64,000 nucleotides of DNA from Muscardinus avellanarius (taxonomy: Eukaryota; Chordata; Mammalia; Rodentia; Gliridae), in the NCBI GenBank assembly GCA_963383645.1, contig OY726564.1:107143540-107207539 (forward strand), written 5' to 3'. The notes below the pieces were generated by a model, which saw only the letters and a program-made list of their open reading frames with translations, searched no databases and was not told the origin of the DNA. Made by a program: the position numbers and the translations under genes. Shown piece by piece: positions 23,341 to 33,284 of the stretch (the stretch's first letter is position 1; each line of letters starts with the position of its first letter).

Positions 23341-23503
23341 CTGTAAGAAACCAGAGGTTCCCGAAATTCCACACGGTTATTTTTCTTCACATTACTCTCC
23401 AGGGTGGTAGCTCTGAGAGGACTACGAGATTTCTCTTTTCGTGATTTAGAAGATTTGGAGGTTGGAGCGTTATTAACCCAAGGATCATCCAGGTATCTAC
23501 CAT
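23341..23503 (-). CDS. CEP350: CEP350 exon 5
   Basis: 163 bases between TTCAG|ATGGTAG and TTACAG|GTTAGC. It enters with two bases that complete an Asp codon, then reads GRYLDDPWVNNAPTSKSSKS, passes a basic Ser/Arg/Lys-rich stretch (SRKEKSRSPLR), and ends at EFREPLVSY plus two bases. The Ser-Pro sites and basic patch are typical of the disordered N-terminal region. No domain is visible. Confidence 0.94.
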
Positions 23504-23646
23504 CTGAAGGAAAGGGAAACTGTGAGAACATGTCAAAAACAGGACTATCTCTGAGTTTGGACAGTTCAGGTATGCATTATTTCTAGCATCTCTAGTATGA
23601 TACTAAAGAGATGAAAAACATTCAAGTTAAAGTATTACAGTAACTC

Positions 23647-24160
23647 AGCCAGGCGTGGTGGCGCACGCTTGTAATCCCAGCATTCGGGAGGCTGAGACAG
23701 GGGGATGGCGGTTCGTGGACAGCCTCAGCTACTAAGTGAGGCCCTTTGCAACTCAGTGAGACCCAGTTTCAAAAATAAAGAATAAAACATAGGGCAGGGG
23801 GTGTAGCTTGGAGGTCAAATGCCCCTGGGTTCTAGCCCCAGACCTGCAAAAAATAAAAAATAAAAAATAAAATAAAGTATTACAGTATCTCAATTTATAG
23901 AGGAAGACTGTATTCTGAGCAGACAATGCAAAATAAAAATCTACAGCCAGCCATCATGGCACACATCTATAATTGTACTACATGGGAGGCTGAGACAGAG
24001 GATGCAGGTTTGAAGACAACCTCAGCAACTTACCAAGACCCTCAGCAACTTAGCAAGACCTTGTTTCAAAATAAAAAATAAATAAGACTGGGGGTGTAAC
24101 TCAAGGGGAGAATGCCTCTGGGTTCAATCGCCAGGACCACAAAAGAAAAAAAAACCTAAA
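23647..24160 (+). repeat. Two B1-dID SINEs
   Basis: 23647-23880 (tail of AAAAT repeats) and 23945-24160 (older). Confidence 0.9.
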
Positions 24161-24272
24161 TACAAAATTCCTTTGTGATAACAACTGTCACTCCACTTAA
24201 AAAAGAATTACCAAGTAAAAACCGACAAATTCCCAGAATAAAAAAAATTTTTTTTAAATCAGCTGGGCAGGG

Positions 24273-24307
24273 ATTTCCCTCTCTGGGAACCCCTCCCCTT
24301 TGGGGAG

Positions 24308-24370
<63 letters not shown>

Positions 24371-24856
24371 CACATGCGTGGGTTGCCTTAGCCTTGAGAG
24401 AAGGTGGAGTGCAACTGAGGACACGTGGCCTGGGCTACTCTCGGGTAGTGACCTGAAGGCCTTTGCTGGAAATCAAGGCCGACCAGGGACCCTAGGGGTG
24501 ACCTGCACTTTTCTGGCAGATGGCGTGGACTCTGGGAGAAAACAGTTTGCAACTGATGGCACGTGGCTCGGGCTACACTCGGGCAGTGACCGGAAGGCAG
24601 CTACTGGACACCAGAGCCACGACAGCCCTAGAGGTGTTCTGCCACTTTCCCTATTCCTTTCTGGCAGATTGTGTGGACTCTGGAAGAAAGCAGCTTACAA
24701 CTGAAGGCATTTGGCTTGGGCTACCCTCAAGTATTGTCCTGAAGGCAGCTGCTGGACTTCAGAGTTCCGACAGCCCCTTTGGAGTGTTCGGCCACTTTTC
24801 CCTATTCCCTGCTGCTTCCAATAAACCTTTTACTCCCCCCACCCCAAAAAAAAAAA
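24273..24856 (+). mobile_element. Poly(A)-tailed composite retroposon with ~145-bp triplicate, intron 4
   Basis: The body begins with a short unique lead (TTTCCCTCTCTGGGAACCCC), then (CT)n at 24309-24367, then three related units: 24390-24527, 24528-24675 and 24676 onward. They share GGCACGTGGCTCGGGCTAC-type and TTTCTGGCAGATTGTGTG-type blocks. It ends TTCCAATAAACCTTTTACTC and a 14-A run. AAATCAGCTGGGCAGGG flanks it at 24256-24272 and 24857-24873. The tail, target duplication and AATAAA indicate L1-machinery retroposition of a polyadenylated RNA. The enhancer-like repeats and AATAAACC resemble an LTR end. Family not recognised. Confidence 0.6.
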
Positions 24857-24873
24857 AAATCAGCTGGGCAGGG

Positions 24874-24920
24874 GGTGGTCACCAAATATAGTTTAAATGT
24901 ATACCAAAAAAAAAAAAAAA
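24874..24920 (+). mobile_element. Short poly(A)-tailed insert at the same target
   Basis: About 30 unique bases (GGTGGTCACCAAATATAG and on to GTATACC) followed by 15 A. It is bounded on the right by a third copy of the target, AATCAGCTGGGCATGG (24920-24935), which is also the start of the SINE at 24923. It looks like a second, severely 5'-truncated insertion into the same site. Confidence 0.45.
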
Positions 24921-24922
24921 AT

Positions 24923-25445
24923 CAGCTGGGCATGGTGGCACACACTTGTAATCCCAGTACTTGGGAGGCTGGACAGGAGGATCGCAGGTTCACAGCTAGC
25001 CACAGCTACTTAGTGAGGCCCTTTGCAACTCAGTGAGACCCTGTTTCAAAATAAAGAATAATTTAAAAAAGGGGGAATTGGGGTGTAGCTCAGAAGTAGA
25101 ATGCCCCTGAGTTCAGTCCCCAGTACCACACACACACATAAAAAGAAAGCCTGACCGTTTGTAGAGAGTACTGACTTATAAGTTTTAGTCCATCAATTAA
25201 GAAACTACGTACTCTGCCGGACATGGTGGCACACGCTTGTAATCCAAGCATTTAGGAGGCTGAGACAGGAGGATCACGGTTGGAGGACGGCCTCACTACT
25301 TAGTAAGGCCTTTTGCAGCTCAGTGAGACTCTGTTTCAAAATAAAGAATAAAAAATAGGGATGGAGGTGTAGCGCAGAGGTAGAATGCCCCTGGGTTCCA
25401 TCCCCAGTACCACAAAAAGAAAAAAAAAAAGAAAGAAAGAAAAGA
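24923..25445 (+). repeat. Two B1-dID SINEs, intron 4
   Basis: 24923-25140 begins at the third copy of the retroposon target. 25217-25445 has a GAAA tail. Confidence 0.92.
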
Positions 25446-25614
25446 AACCACATACTCAAATATGCGAAAAGTAACTGAAGAAAATATTTTCACTGTGTCA
25501 ATTTAAAATAGTATTTTTCTGAAAGATAGTCCATTTGTGATTTTAAGCCCCCCAAAATACATTATTAAAGCAGCTAATTTCACTTTAAAGGCAATATAAT
25601 ATCCTGTGATCCTG

Positions 25615-25832
25615 TGATTTTTTTTCTTTTTTTTTTCTTTTTTTTTTTTTTTTTGTGGTACTGGGGTTCCTGGAAGCCCTTCTACCTCCGGGCTACACTC
25701 CCAGACCTATTTTTATATTTTTGGAAACAGGGTCTCTTAAGCCAGCGCAGCTGGCTTCGAACCTACGGGATCCTCCTGACTCCGCCTCCCAAGCGCGGGG
25801 ATTACAAGCGTGCGCCACCACGCCGCCCGGCA
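25615..25832 (-). repeat. B1-dID SINE, ggtctgggag subtype
   Basis: A complete inverted copy with a long T tract and the CTTCCAGGAACCCC signature on its sense strand. Confidence 0.95.
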
Positions 25833-25914
25833 TAATATCCTGTGAATTTTTAAAAAAAAACATACAAAACCTCAAAAACTCAAAACAACATTCTTATTAC
25901 TGCAAACAAATGAA

Positions 25915-26055
25915 AACTCATGCCACAGTCACTGGAGTCGCTGTATTCGCTGACCATGAGGCTCACTCGGAACCACCCAGCATCGAAAAAAAGACTGAAC
26001 GCCGCGAAGGCGCAGTCTCGGACGAAGAAGCAAGCAGGTGCAGGGGCCGTTAAGA
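25915..26055. other. CpG-rich patch in intron 4
   Basis: About ten CpGs in 140 bases, in an intron otherwise poor in CpG outside SINEs. An open plus-strand frame begins at 25920 (MPQSLESLYSLTMRLTRNHP) and a minus-strand frame is also open. It has none of the B1 or ID signatures and no poly(A). It lies 70 bases downstream of the exon 4 donor. It may be a fragment of an inserted sequence or a conserved element; I cannot assign it. Confidence 0.5.
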
Positions 26056-26127
26056 AATATTCAAACAAACTAACATTAAAACTTATACTTAGTGTACTTA
26101 TATCTTTGGAAACAGCCTGGCACGTAC

Positions 26128-26239
26128 CTTTTCTACTTATTTTTCGGGTAGCACTTGCAGACTTCTTGGCATCCATGACAGAATCAAACACAGCTGTACT
26201 TGTCGGGGTTACTTCTAACTTGTTTTCGATGTGTCTCAG
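26128..26239 (-). CDS. CEP350: CEP350 exon 4
   Basis: 112 bases between CTTTAG|CTGAGA and AAAAG|GTACGT. It begins in phase 0 with LRHIENKLEVTPTSTAVFD and ends with ATRKISRK plus one base. The segment is hydrophilic and rich in Ser, Thr and Lys, as expected for the low-complexity N-terminus of CEP350. The next intron holds an unexplained CpG-rich patch (25915-26055) just 70 bases downstream of the donor. Confidence 0.94.
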
Positions 26240-26333
26240 CTAAAGGTTAAATATCGTCACAAAGCATACGTTAATTCTATAAATAATCCAGCTGCCATCC
26301 ATCAGTTTACGTGGTATTTAAAACCATGTTGTA

Positions 26334-26965
26334 GCCAGGTGTGGTGACACGTTTGTAATTTCAGTACTTGGAGGCTGAAATAGGAGGATTACAGGTTCCA
26401 GGCCAGCCTCAGCTACTTAGTGAAGCCTTCTGCAACTTAGTGAGACTCTGTTTCAAAATAAAGATAGGGCTGGGGGTGTAGCTCAGAAGTAGAATGTCCC
26501 GAGTTCCAACCCTGTACCCAAAACAAAACTTTATCTTTTACTTTTTTTTGTGTGTGTGTGGTACTGGGGATGGAACCCAGGGCCATTCTACCTCCAAGCT
26601 ATTCCTCCAGGACTATTTTTTTTATTCTGTATTTTTGAAACAGGGTCTCACTGAGTTGCAAAAGATCTAAGTAGCTGAGGCTGTCTGAAAATACAGATCC
26701 TCTTGTCTCAGTCTCCCAAATGCTGGGATTACAAGCATGCACCACCATACCCAGCTTTCTTTTACTTTTTTTTTTTTTTTTTTTGGTTACTGGGGCTTGA
26801 ACCCAGGGATATGCTAAGCTATACTTCCATTCCTATTTTTTTATTCTGGATTTAAAATAGGGTCTCATTAATTTGTGGAGGGCCTCACTAGGTAGCTGAG
26901 GCTGGCTGCAAAAATGAGATCCCCCTGTCTCAGTTATAAGCATGCACCACCACACCTGGCTTTAT
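26334..26965. repeat. One plus and two inverted SINEs, intron 3
   Basis: 26334-26525 plus; 26550-26756 and 26767-26965 inverted. Confidence 0.9.
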
Positions 26966-27064
26966 ATGTTAATTTTTGTAAATCAGGCTCTTTCTATTTA
27001 TGAGTCTTTTATGACCCTTAAAAATTCTTCCAAAACACCCAACAGTTTTTGATGTTGTTTTCCC

Positions 27065-27515
27065 GAATTGCTGGGGGTTGAATCCAGGGGTACTCTACCT
27101 CCAAGATGTACCATACCTGCAGCCCTATTTTTTTATTTTGAAACAGGGTGTTGCTAGGCTGATAAAGAGTCTCACTACTTGCTAAGACGGTCCTCAAACC
27201 TGCGATCCTCCTCTGTCTCAGACTCCCAGGTACTGGGATTATAAATATTCACTACCTCAGTCAGCTATATCCAACAGTTTTTTGGTTTTTTATTTTTTGT
27301 TTTTTGGGTTTTTTTGGTGGGTCTGCAGGTGGAACTCAGGGGCATTCGACCTCCAGGCTACACTCCTTGCCCTATTTTTTATTCTTTATTTTGAAACCGG
27401 GTCTCACTGAGTTGCAGAGGGCCTCACTAAGTAGCTGAGGCTGTCCATGACCCGCGATCCTCCGGTCTCAGCCTCCTGAATGCTGGGATTACAAGCGTGC
27501 ACCACCACGCCAGGC
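27065..27515 (-). repeat. Two inverted B1-dID SINEs, intron 3
   Basis: 27065-27265 (diverged) and 27318-27515. Confidence 0.9.
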
Positions 27516-28377
27516 TCCAACAGTTTTTAAAAACAAGTGTGAGCAATTTAACTGTAAATTAGCTTAGCTCTAAACTAAACTGAGGATAAATAGTATTCCT
27601 ATATTGTAAATGAATGATACTTGTATAGAAAAGACAGAAAGCATACTGTTTATTCCTAGGGCCAAACTTGACCCTGCATTTGCGATCTTTTCCAGATTCA
27701 TTTTCAAGAGTTCTAAATAATATGGGACAGAAAATAGCATAAAAGATACTCAATAAAAAGGTCATTCAAATTCAGGTTGTATACAAAAGAAAAAAAAAAA
27801 AGGACACGTTAGATGATAATTTGCTTCGAAAGCAAATAAAAAACATAAGTGCCTCCCTTTGAAGGACTATGTATCACCTGCCAAATTTAGAATCTTAAAA
27901 TCCAGATGAGATTAGACAGAACAGAAATGGGAACAGGTTGCCCACAATCCTTCTTCAGTAGTACAGGAGAAAACAGCCTGTTACTACCAGAAAAAAAGGG
28001 TACCTCACAGTCCACTGGAGGGGAAGCTGACTCCTCTCACTTCTTCCTGAACAGGAGCCTTCTACAGACACAGCCTCACTTTCTCCAATTCACCCTCTGC
28101 TTAAGTCTTCATCTCAACACACCAATGAACAAATGTGTGAGGGTGAATAAATAGCACAAATCACCTTAATATTTTATGCAAGTGTTAGTGTTCTTGATAC
28201 TTTAGTGTCCTGTTTATTCCTTTGCTATTTAATAGCTATCATTTATGGTCATTTTGTAATATATAGTACACTAATTCCTACCAAAATGTTTAACCTTATT
28301 TTCCTTTCAGAACAGTTCTACAGAAAACATTTTGATCTATCCAGTCATAATAGAAAAGTAAAAGCTGAACTACTTAC
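27516..28377. other. Intron 3, single-copy stretch
   Basis: Contains short open frames without family resemblance (for example 27906-28154, plus). No repeat recognised. Confidence 0.5.
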
Positions 28378-28421
28378 AGCAGCCTTGGTCTGAGAAAGTG
28401 CATCCCACGACGTAGCTCTAT
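28378..28421 (-). CDS. CEP350: CEP350 exon 3
   Basis: 44 bases between CTAGCAG| and GCT|GTAAGTA. With the G carried over from exon 2 it reads DRATSWDALSQTKAA and ends in phase 0. The acceptor is fixed by phase: a competing AG three bases upstream would add one codon. The donor is consensus. About 270 bases upstream of the acceptor, in intron 2, lies the duplicated hairpin unit at 28692-28859. Confidence 0.93.
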
Positions 28422-28691
28422 CTGCTAGAGTAAAAGTGATATTTACTAATCAGTCTTTTGAGGCCATCTCAGAATGAGTCAGCTCCCAAATCTGCTCAAA
28501 GGTTTGACAGCCACTGACTGGAGGGACAGCCACACAGCGAGCGCTTCGTCATACTGAGCCAAACTACGCTTCCCCTCACTACCACTGTACGAAGCCACGC
28601 GTCCCAACGCACCTCTGGAGTTAGTGCAACAGGCGCTGTTACTACCAGTCCTTAGGACAGAGGGACCGGCCGCCCGGCAAGAAGCAGCATC

Positions 28692-28859
28692 CTCAGCTTA
28701 TCTCAATGAGCTGACTACAGAATGTTGTATTTCACGCTATAATGTGAAATAGCGAGCAAACTGTTCCAGCTTCAGTCTATTCCAGTTTACCCCAACGAGT
28801 TGACTACAAAATTCTGTATTTCACATTATAATGTAAAATAGAGTAGCAAACTGTTCCAG
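28692..28859. repeat. Duplicated hairpin unit, intron 2
   Basis: Two ~78-bp copies about 89 bp apart (28692-28769 and 28781-28859) share GACTACA, TGTATTTCAC, TATAATGT and GCAAACTGTTCCAG. The first has an inverted repeat with arms TATTTCAC (28728-28735) and GTGAAATA (28744-28751). The second (28817-28840) is palindromic over 24 bases with one mismatched pair. The unit lies 270-440 bases upstream of exon 3. It is not a repeat I recognise. Confidence 0.75.
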
Positions 28860-29577
28860 AAACAACAGTTATATCTATTTAGTCTTTCAGAAAACAGATT
28901 TTCAAATACTTTAAGGCTACACATTTCCCCCAAGTTATCCTTTTCCATGATAAATATTTTCATTTCTTCCCAATACTTGCCATATATGACTTGATTTCCG
29001 ATCTCTCACAAACTCAATAATCTTCCTCCAAATGTTTTCTACTTTGTCAATCTCTCTTAAATACCACGCTTTATTTTTTCTATATATTTTTATTTATTTT
29101 TTTAATTGGTGCAATGTATTCATACATCATAATGGTATAAAGAAAATACTTTTGTAGACATACATGCACACATCGCCCAGTTAGCCCCTACCCGATCCCC
29201 ACCCCATTCCCTCCCCATCCCAAATAACACGCTTTAAAGTCACCTCTAACATGATTTAAAAAGGAGTTCAATGAGACTGTTATTTTGTTATTTGTGTACT
29301 CTAGGACTAGAACTAGATTAGGAGCTATATTATACCACATATTGATATTAAGTCAGAATTTCTGAAAAATTACATAAAACTAATTTTACATATACTAGTT
29401 TACTTTAAAAAATAATTTATTTCCTTTACAAAATAGTTTACCATAGAATGCCTATGAAGGTGAGGTACCTTGAATATTAAAAAGAAAAATGAATTATAAA
29501 ATTATTATTATTCACATTTTATACATCAAAGTTTGTAAACAATTTTCATTTCTTGGTTAGCCCAGGACCTAAATAAG
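28860..29577. other. Intron 2, mostly single-copy
   Basis: AT-rich sequence holding only the L1 3' UTR piece at 29075-29228. Confidence 0.6.
29075..29228 (-). mobile_element. Truncated L1 3' UTR, inverted, intron 2
   Basis: TTTTTAATTGGTGCAATGTA and onward to the C-rich block CCCCACCCCATTCCCTCCCC is the complement of the same L1 3' UTR found at 4433-5185 and 49166-49500. Only about 150 bp is present, so it is strongly 5'-truncated. Confidence 0.8.
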
Positions 29578-29581
29578 GAAA

Positions 29582-29640
<59 letters not shown>
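29578..29640 (-). repeat. (TTTC)n tract next to the exon 2 donor
   Basis: About 15 perfect AAAG units on the plus strand; in transcript sense a CU-rich tract that starts eight bases after the exon 2 donor. Pyrimidine tracts this close to a weak donor can bind PTB or TIA-type proteins. Confidence 0.9.
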
Positions 29641-29647
29641 GTCACAC

Positions 29648-29733
29648 CTTGAACAGTATCCTTGTTTTGAGAATTCCTTGGGTTTGGAAAAGGCACCTCT
29701 TTTGGTCTGCTGCTCCTCATCCTGCCAATTTAC
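29648..29733 (-). CDS. CEP350: CEP350 exon 2, contains the start codon
   Basis: The acceptor is GGTTACAG at 29734, followed by 13 untranslated bases, then ATG at 29720 (A at -3) and 24 codons plus one base, reading MRSSRPKEVPFPNPRNS and onward to DTVQ. The donor is TTCAAG|GTGTGA at 29647. The polypyrimidine tract is weak, but a perfect TACTAAC branch-site match lies at 29764-29770, about 32 bases upstream of the exon. Eight bases past the donor the intron becomes a (TTTC)n tract. The start is chosen because it matches the known N-terminus of the family and no upstream in-frame codon exists in the exon. Confidence 0.92.
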
Positions 29734-29989
29734 CTGTAACCACATCACCATTACTCATTAAAAGTTAGTATCACAGTAACATTAGTAATGAAAATGTCCT
29801 GACTTATCTTGCCCTTCATAAAAGTAAGGGAAGTATTTTGTCATCTTGAAAATATGTCTTTATATCCTCTTCAGAGTTTCTCATAACTCAATAACTGAAA
29901 TTTTCCTTAGAAAAATAAACCATGAAAAATTATACTTGTGACCACCTCTTACTCATTAGGATGGGTACTATTTTAAAAACAGAGCAGCT

Positions 29990-30309
29990 GGGCATGGTGG
30001 TGCATTGTAATCCCAGTATTTGGGAGGAACTGACAGGAGGATCACAGTTCACGAACAGCCTCAGCTATTTAGTGAGGCCCTCCACAACTTAGTGAGACCC
30101 TGTTTCAAAATAAAGAATAAAAAATGCCGGGCGTGGTGGCACACACTTGTAATCCGCGCTTGGAAGGCAGAGACAGGAGGATCACGCAGGTTCGAAGCCA
30201 GCTGCCCTGGCTAAGAGACCCTGTTTCCAAATAAAAATATAAAATAGGCCTGGGAGTGTAGCCCAGAGGTAGAAGGGCTTCCAGGAACCCTAGTACCACC
30301 AAAAAAAAA

Positions 30310-30365
<56 letters not shown>

Positions 30366-30650
30366 ATAAAAAATGGCAAGGCCAGGCGTGGTGGTGCACG
30401 CTTGTAATCCCCATACTTGGGAGGCAGAGACAGGAGGATCTCGCAGGTTCGAAGCTAGCCGTGCTGGCTTAAGAGACCCTGTTTCCAAATACAATGTAAA
30501 ATAGGTCTGGGAGTGTAGCCCGGAGGCAGAAGGGTTCCATCCCCAGTATCACAAAAAAAAAAAAAAAAAGAATAAAAATGGGCAGGAGGTGTAGCTCAGA
30601 GGTTGAATGCCCTTGGGTTCCGTCCCCAGTATTGAAAAAAAAATGTAAAG
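29990..30650 (+). repeat. Three-layer nest of B1-dID SINEs
   Basis: The outer B1 half is 29990-30122. Its linker holds a ggtctgggag copy (30126-30300) with a (GAAA)n tail to 30366. A further copy follows at 30382-30570, then the outer ID half at 30575-30645. Confidence 0.88.
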
Positions 30651-30654
30651 AAAT

Positions 30655-31370
30655 TTCAAAGATGCAGAAAAATCAGGTGCTACTGGTGGGAATGTATGAT
30701 GGCACAGTCATTTGAAAATGGTATAGCTATTCCTCAAAATATTCAAAGCAGAATCACCATAAGATCCAGCAATTCCATTCCTGGATATATACCCAAAAGA
30801 ATTGAAAGTAGAAGCCAGGCATGGAGGCACATGCCTGTAATCCCAGTACTTGGGAGGCTGTGACAGGAAGATCACAGATTAAAAGAAAGCTTCAGCAATT
30901 TAGTGAATCCCTTGGCAAATTAGTGAGACCCTGTTTCAAAATAAAAAATAAACAGGGCTGGAGATATAGCTGAGATGCAGAATATCCCTGGCTTCAATCC
31001 CCAGAACAACAACAAACAAAAAAAGTAAGAGAATTGAAAGTGGAGTCCTAAAGAAATGTGTATACCCATGTCCACAGTAGCATTATTCAAATCATGGAAG
31101 CAACCAAATGTCTATCAACAAGTAAGATGTGACATATACGTAGTGCAGTATTATCCAGCTTATAGCATAAGCCAGCTACAAAAGGACAAACACTGTATAA
31201 TTCTATTTACACGAGGTACCTGGTCAAAGACAAAGTAGAATGGTAACTAACGGGCTGAAGGGCAGGCATAATGAGGAGCGATTATTTAATGAGTACAGAG
31301 TCAGTTCTACAGATAGACGGCTGTGACAGTTGCACAATGAGTTGATTTCATACTAACATACTTAAAAATG
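30655..31370 (+). mobile_element. L1 3' end split by a SINE, intron 1
   Basis: The ORF2-end sequence GGTGGGAATGTATGATGGCA at 30685 and GATCCAGCAATTCCATTCCT at 30763 continues after a SINE (30812-31020) with CATGTCCACAGTAGCATTAT at 31068 and the 3' UTR. The SINE is flanked by copies of AGAATTGAAAGT, its target-site duplication. Confidence 0.85.
30812..31018 (+). repeat. B1-dID SINE inside L1
   Basis: An older copy flanked by AGAATTGAAAGT on both sides, dating it after the L1 fragment. Confidence 0.93.
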
Positions 31371-31379
31371 GTAAAAAGG

Positions 31380-31590
31380 GGTTGTGAGAATGTCTTAGTG
31401 GTACAGCAATTGCCTACCAAGCATGAGACCCTGGGTTTGAACTCTAGCATGCCAGAAGTGAAAAAGTTAAACCAGACACAGAGGCATGTGCCTGTCATCC
31501 CAGCTACTGATGAGGCCAGGCAGGAGCATCACTTGAGCTCAGGAATTTGAGGCCAGTCTGGGCAACATAATGAGACCCCCCACCCCAAAA
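31380..31590 (+). repeat. ID SINE followed by an ancestral-type 7SL monomer
   Basis: The ID at 31380-31462 is followed at 31465-31590 by a monomer reading CATCACTTGAGCTCAGGAAT and TTGAGGCCAGTCTGGGCAAC. This is the FLAM/proto-B1 form, not the local B1. Confidence 0.75.
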
Positions 31591-31649
31591 AAATATTATG
31601 ATAAAATTTATTCCTGAAAGGAATGATTATAATTTTGTAGCCAGCCTGT

Positions 31650-31980
31650 GCCCCCCCCCAGTACTAGGAATGGAACCCAGGGGCATTCTACCTCCAAGCT
31701 ACACCCCCAGCTCTATTTTTTATTCTTTATTTTGTAACAGGGTCTCACTGAGTTGCAAAGGGCCTCACTAAGTAGCTGAGGCTGTCTATGAAATGTGATC
31801 CTCCTGCCTCAACCTCCCAAACGCTGGGATTGAAAGCGTGCGCCATCATACCCGGCATTTTAGTGAGACCCTATCTCAAAATAAAATAAAAAGGGCTGGA
31901 GATATAGCTCAGTGGTAGAGCACTTACCTAGTATGCATGAAGTCCTGAGTTCCATTTCCCAGTAGTGGGGGGGGGGGGAC
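31650..31980. repeat. Inverted B1-dID and plus full-length ID
   Basis: 31650-31855 inverted; ID 31892-31967 with GGTAGAGCACTTACCTAGTA, followed by an 11-G run. Confidence 0.9.
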
Positions 31981-32302
31981 AGGATTTGAGCTTCATTAGT
32001 AAGATGCTAATGTGACATGCTCTATAGGAACTATCAGAATTAGAATGCACAAGGGCAATGCACACGCACAAGGAAAACTGGTATGAAACCGCGTTACCCT
32101 GCCTGAGTCCCCTCTAGTGCAGCCCCTAGCTACTGTACCTCTATAAACATTAAAACCCAGACCAAGATGAGCAGACATCTCTCTCTCTGAGATCACCCAC
32201 AATCCCATCCTCAAGTGGGTACTTTCCCTTTATAGTAAGTCTATTTTGATACCAGACAAGTCCTTAAATTCTTTTCTGCCACAGGTCAAGAACCTGAGAA
32301 GA

Positions 32303-32523
32303 GCCAGGCGTGGTGGCACACGCTTGTAATCCCCACGCTTGGGAGGCTGAGACAGGAGGACCGCACGGGTTCAAAGCCAGCCTCAGCTACTTAGTGAGGC
32401 TTTCAGCAACTTAGTGAGACCCTGTTTCCAAATAAAATATTTTTAAAAAATGGGTCTGGGAGTATAGCCTGGAAGTAGAAAGCCTCTGGGTTCTACCCCC
32501 AGTACCACCACAAAAAAAAAAAC
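32303..32523 (+). repeat. B1-dID SINE
   Basis: A complete copy directly left of the MLT1 LTR fragment. Confidence 0.93.
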
Positions 32524-32534
32524 CTGAGAAGTTC

Positions 32535-32896
32535 AGGTAGGACCACTCCATATGATGATATCTTCTGAGTAGAGGTCCCCTCCACTCCTGGAGACCTCCT
32601 CGGACCCCTGTACAGTGACACCACCATGAGCACAAAGGCATTCTCCTCTCCAAATATCTAGCTGCCAATTGTGAGAACAATGAAGCAGCCCTATGAAGAG
32701 GTCCACAGCAAAGAACCAAGGCCACCTGTCCGCAGCCATGAGAGTGAGCTGTAAGCAGATCCTCAAGTCAGCCCAATTCAAACCCTTGGAAGACCACAGT
32801 CCCATCTGACATCCTGACTGTAACCTAATGAGAGACCGTGAGCCAAAATCACCCAGTACGATTTGCTCCCAACTTTCTGACCTAAAGAAAGTGTGA
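32535..32896 (+). mobile_element. MLT1-type MaLR LTR fragment, intron 1
   Basis: The 3' half of an MLT1 LTR: CCTGACTGTAACCTAATGAG at 32813, GAGACCGTGAGCCAAAATCA, TGACCTAAAGAAAGTGTGAG. The 5' part is diverged. A SINE follows directly at 32898. Confidence 0.8.
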
Positions 32897-32897
32897 G

Positions 32898-33231
32898 TCA
32901 GGTATGGTGGTGCACACCTGTAATTCCAATACTTGGGAAGCTGAGACAGGAGGACCCCAGGTTCCAACCTGAGCAGCTTAGGGAGATTCTTAGCAACCTA
33001 GAGAGAACCTATTTCAAAAATAAAAAATAAAAAGGGCTGGGAATGTAGCTCGGAAGAAGAATGCACCTGGGTTCAAACCCCAATACAAAAAGAAAAAAAA
33101 AAGATAATGCACATAATCTTAAGGTACTAGTAGAACATCAAAATGCATCTTCAATTATAAAGTCATCACATCTGCTAACTGCTTAATCCATAGCACATAC
33201 AGAAATACATGAAGCATTTTTTATTTAAAGC

Positions 33232-33284
<53 letters not shown>

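Noticed and set aside
24175..24891. Three overlapping frames of 93-134 codons
   Set aside because: They are driven by (CT)n and the triplicate of the retroposon. Repeats of a length not disrupting frames keep them open.
25655..26053. 132-codon plus-strand frame
   Set aside because: Its first half is the complement of a B1-dID SINE; only the CpG-rich end is not explained, and that is listed separately.
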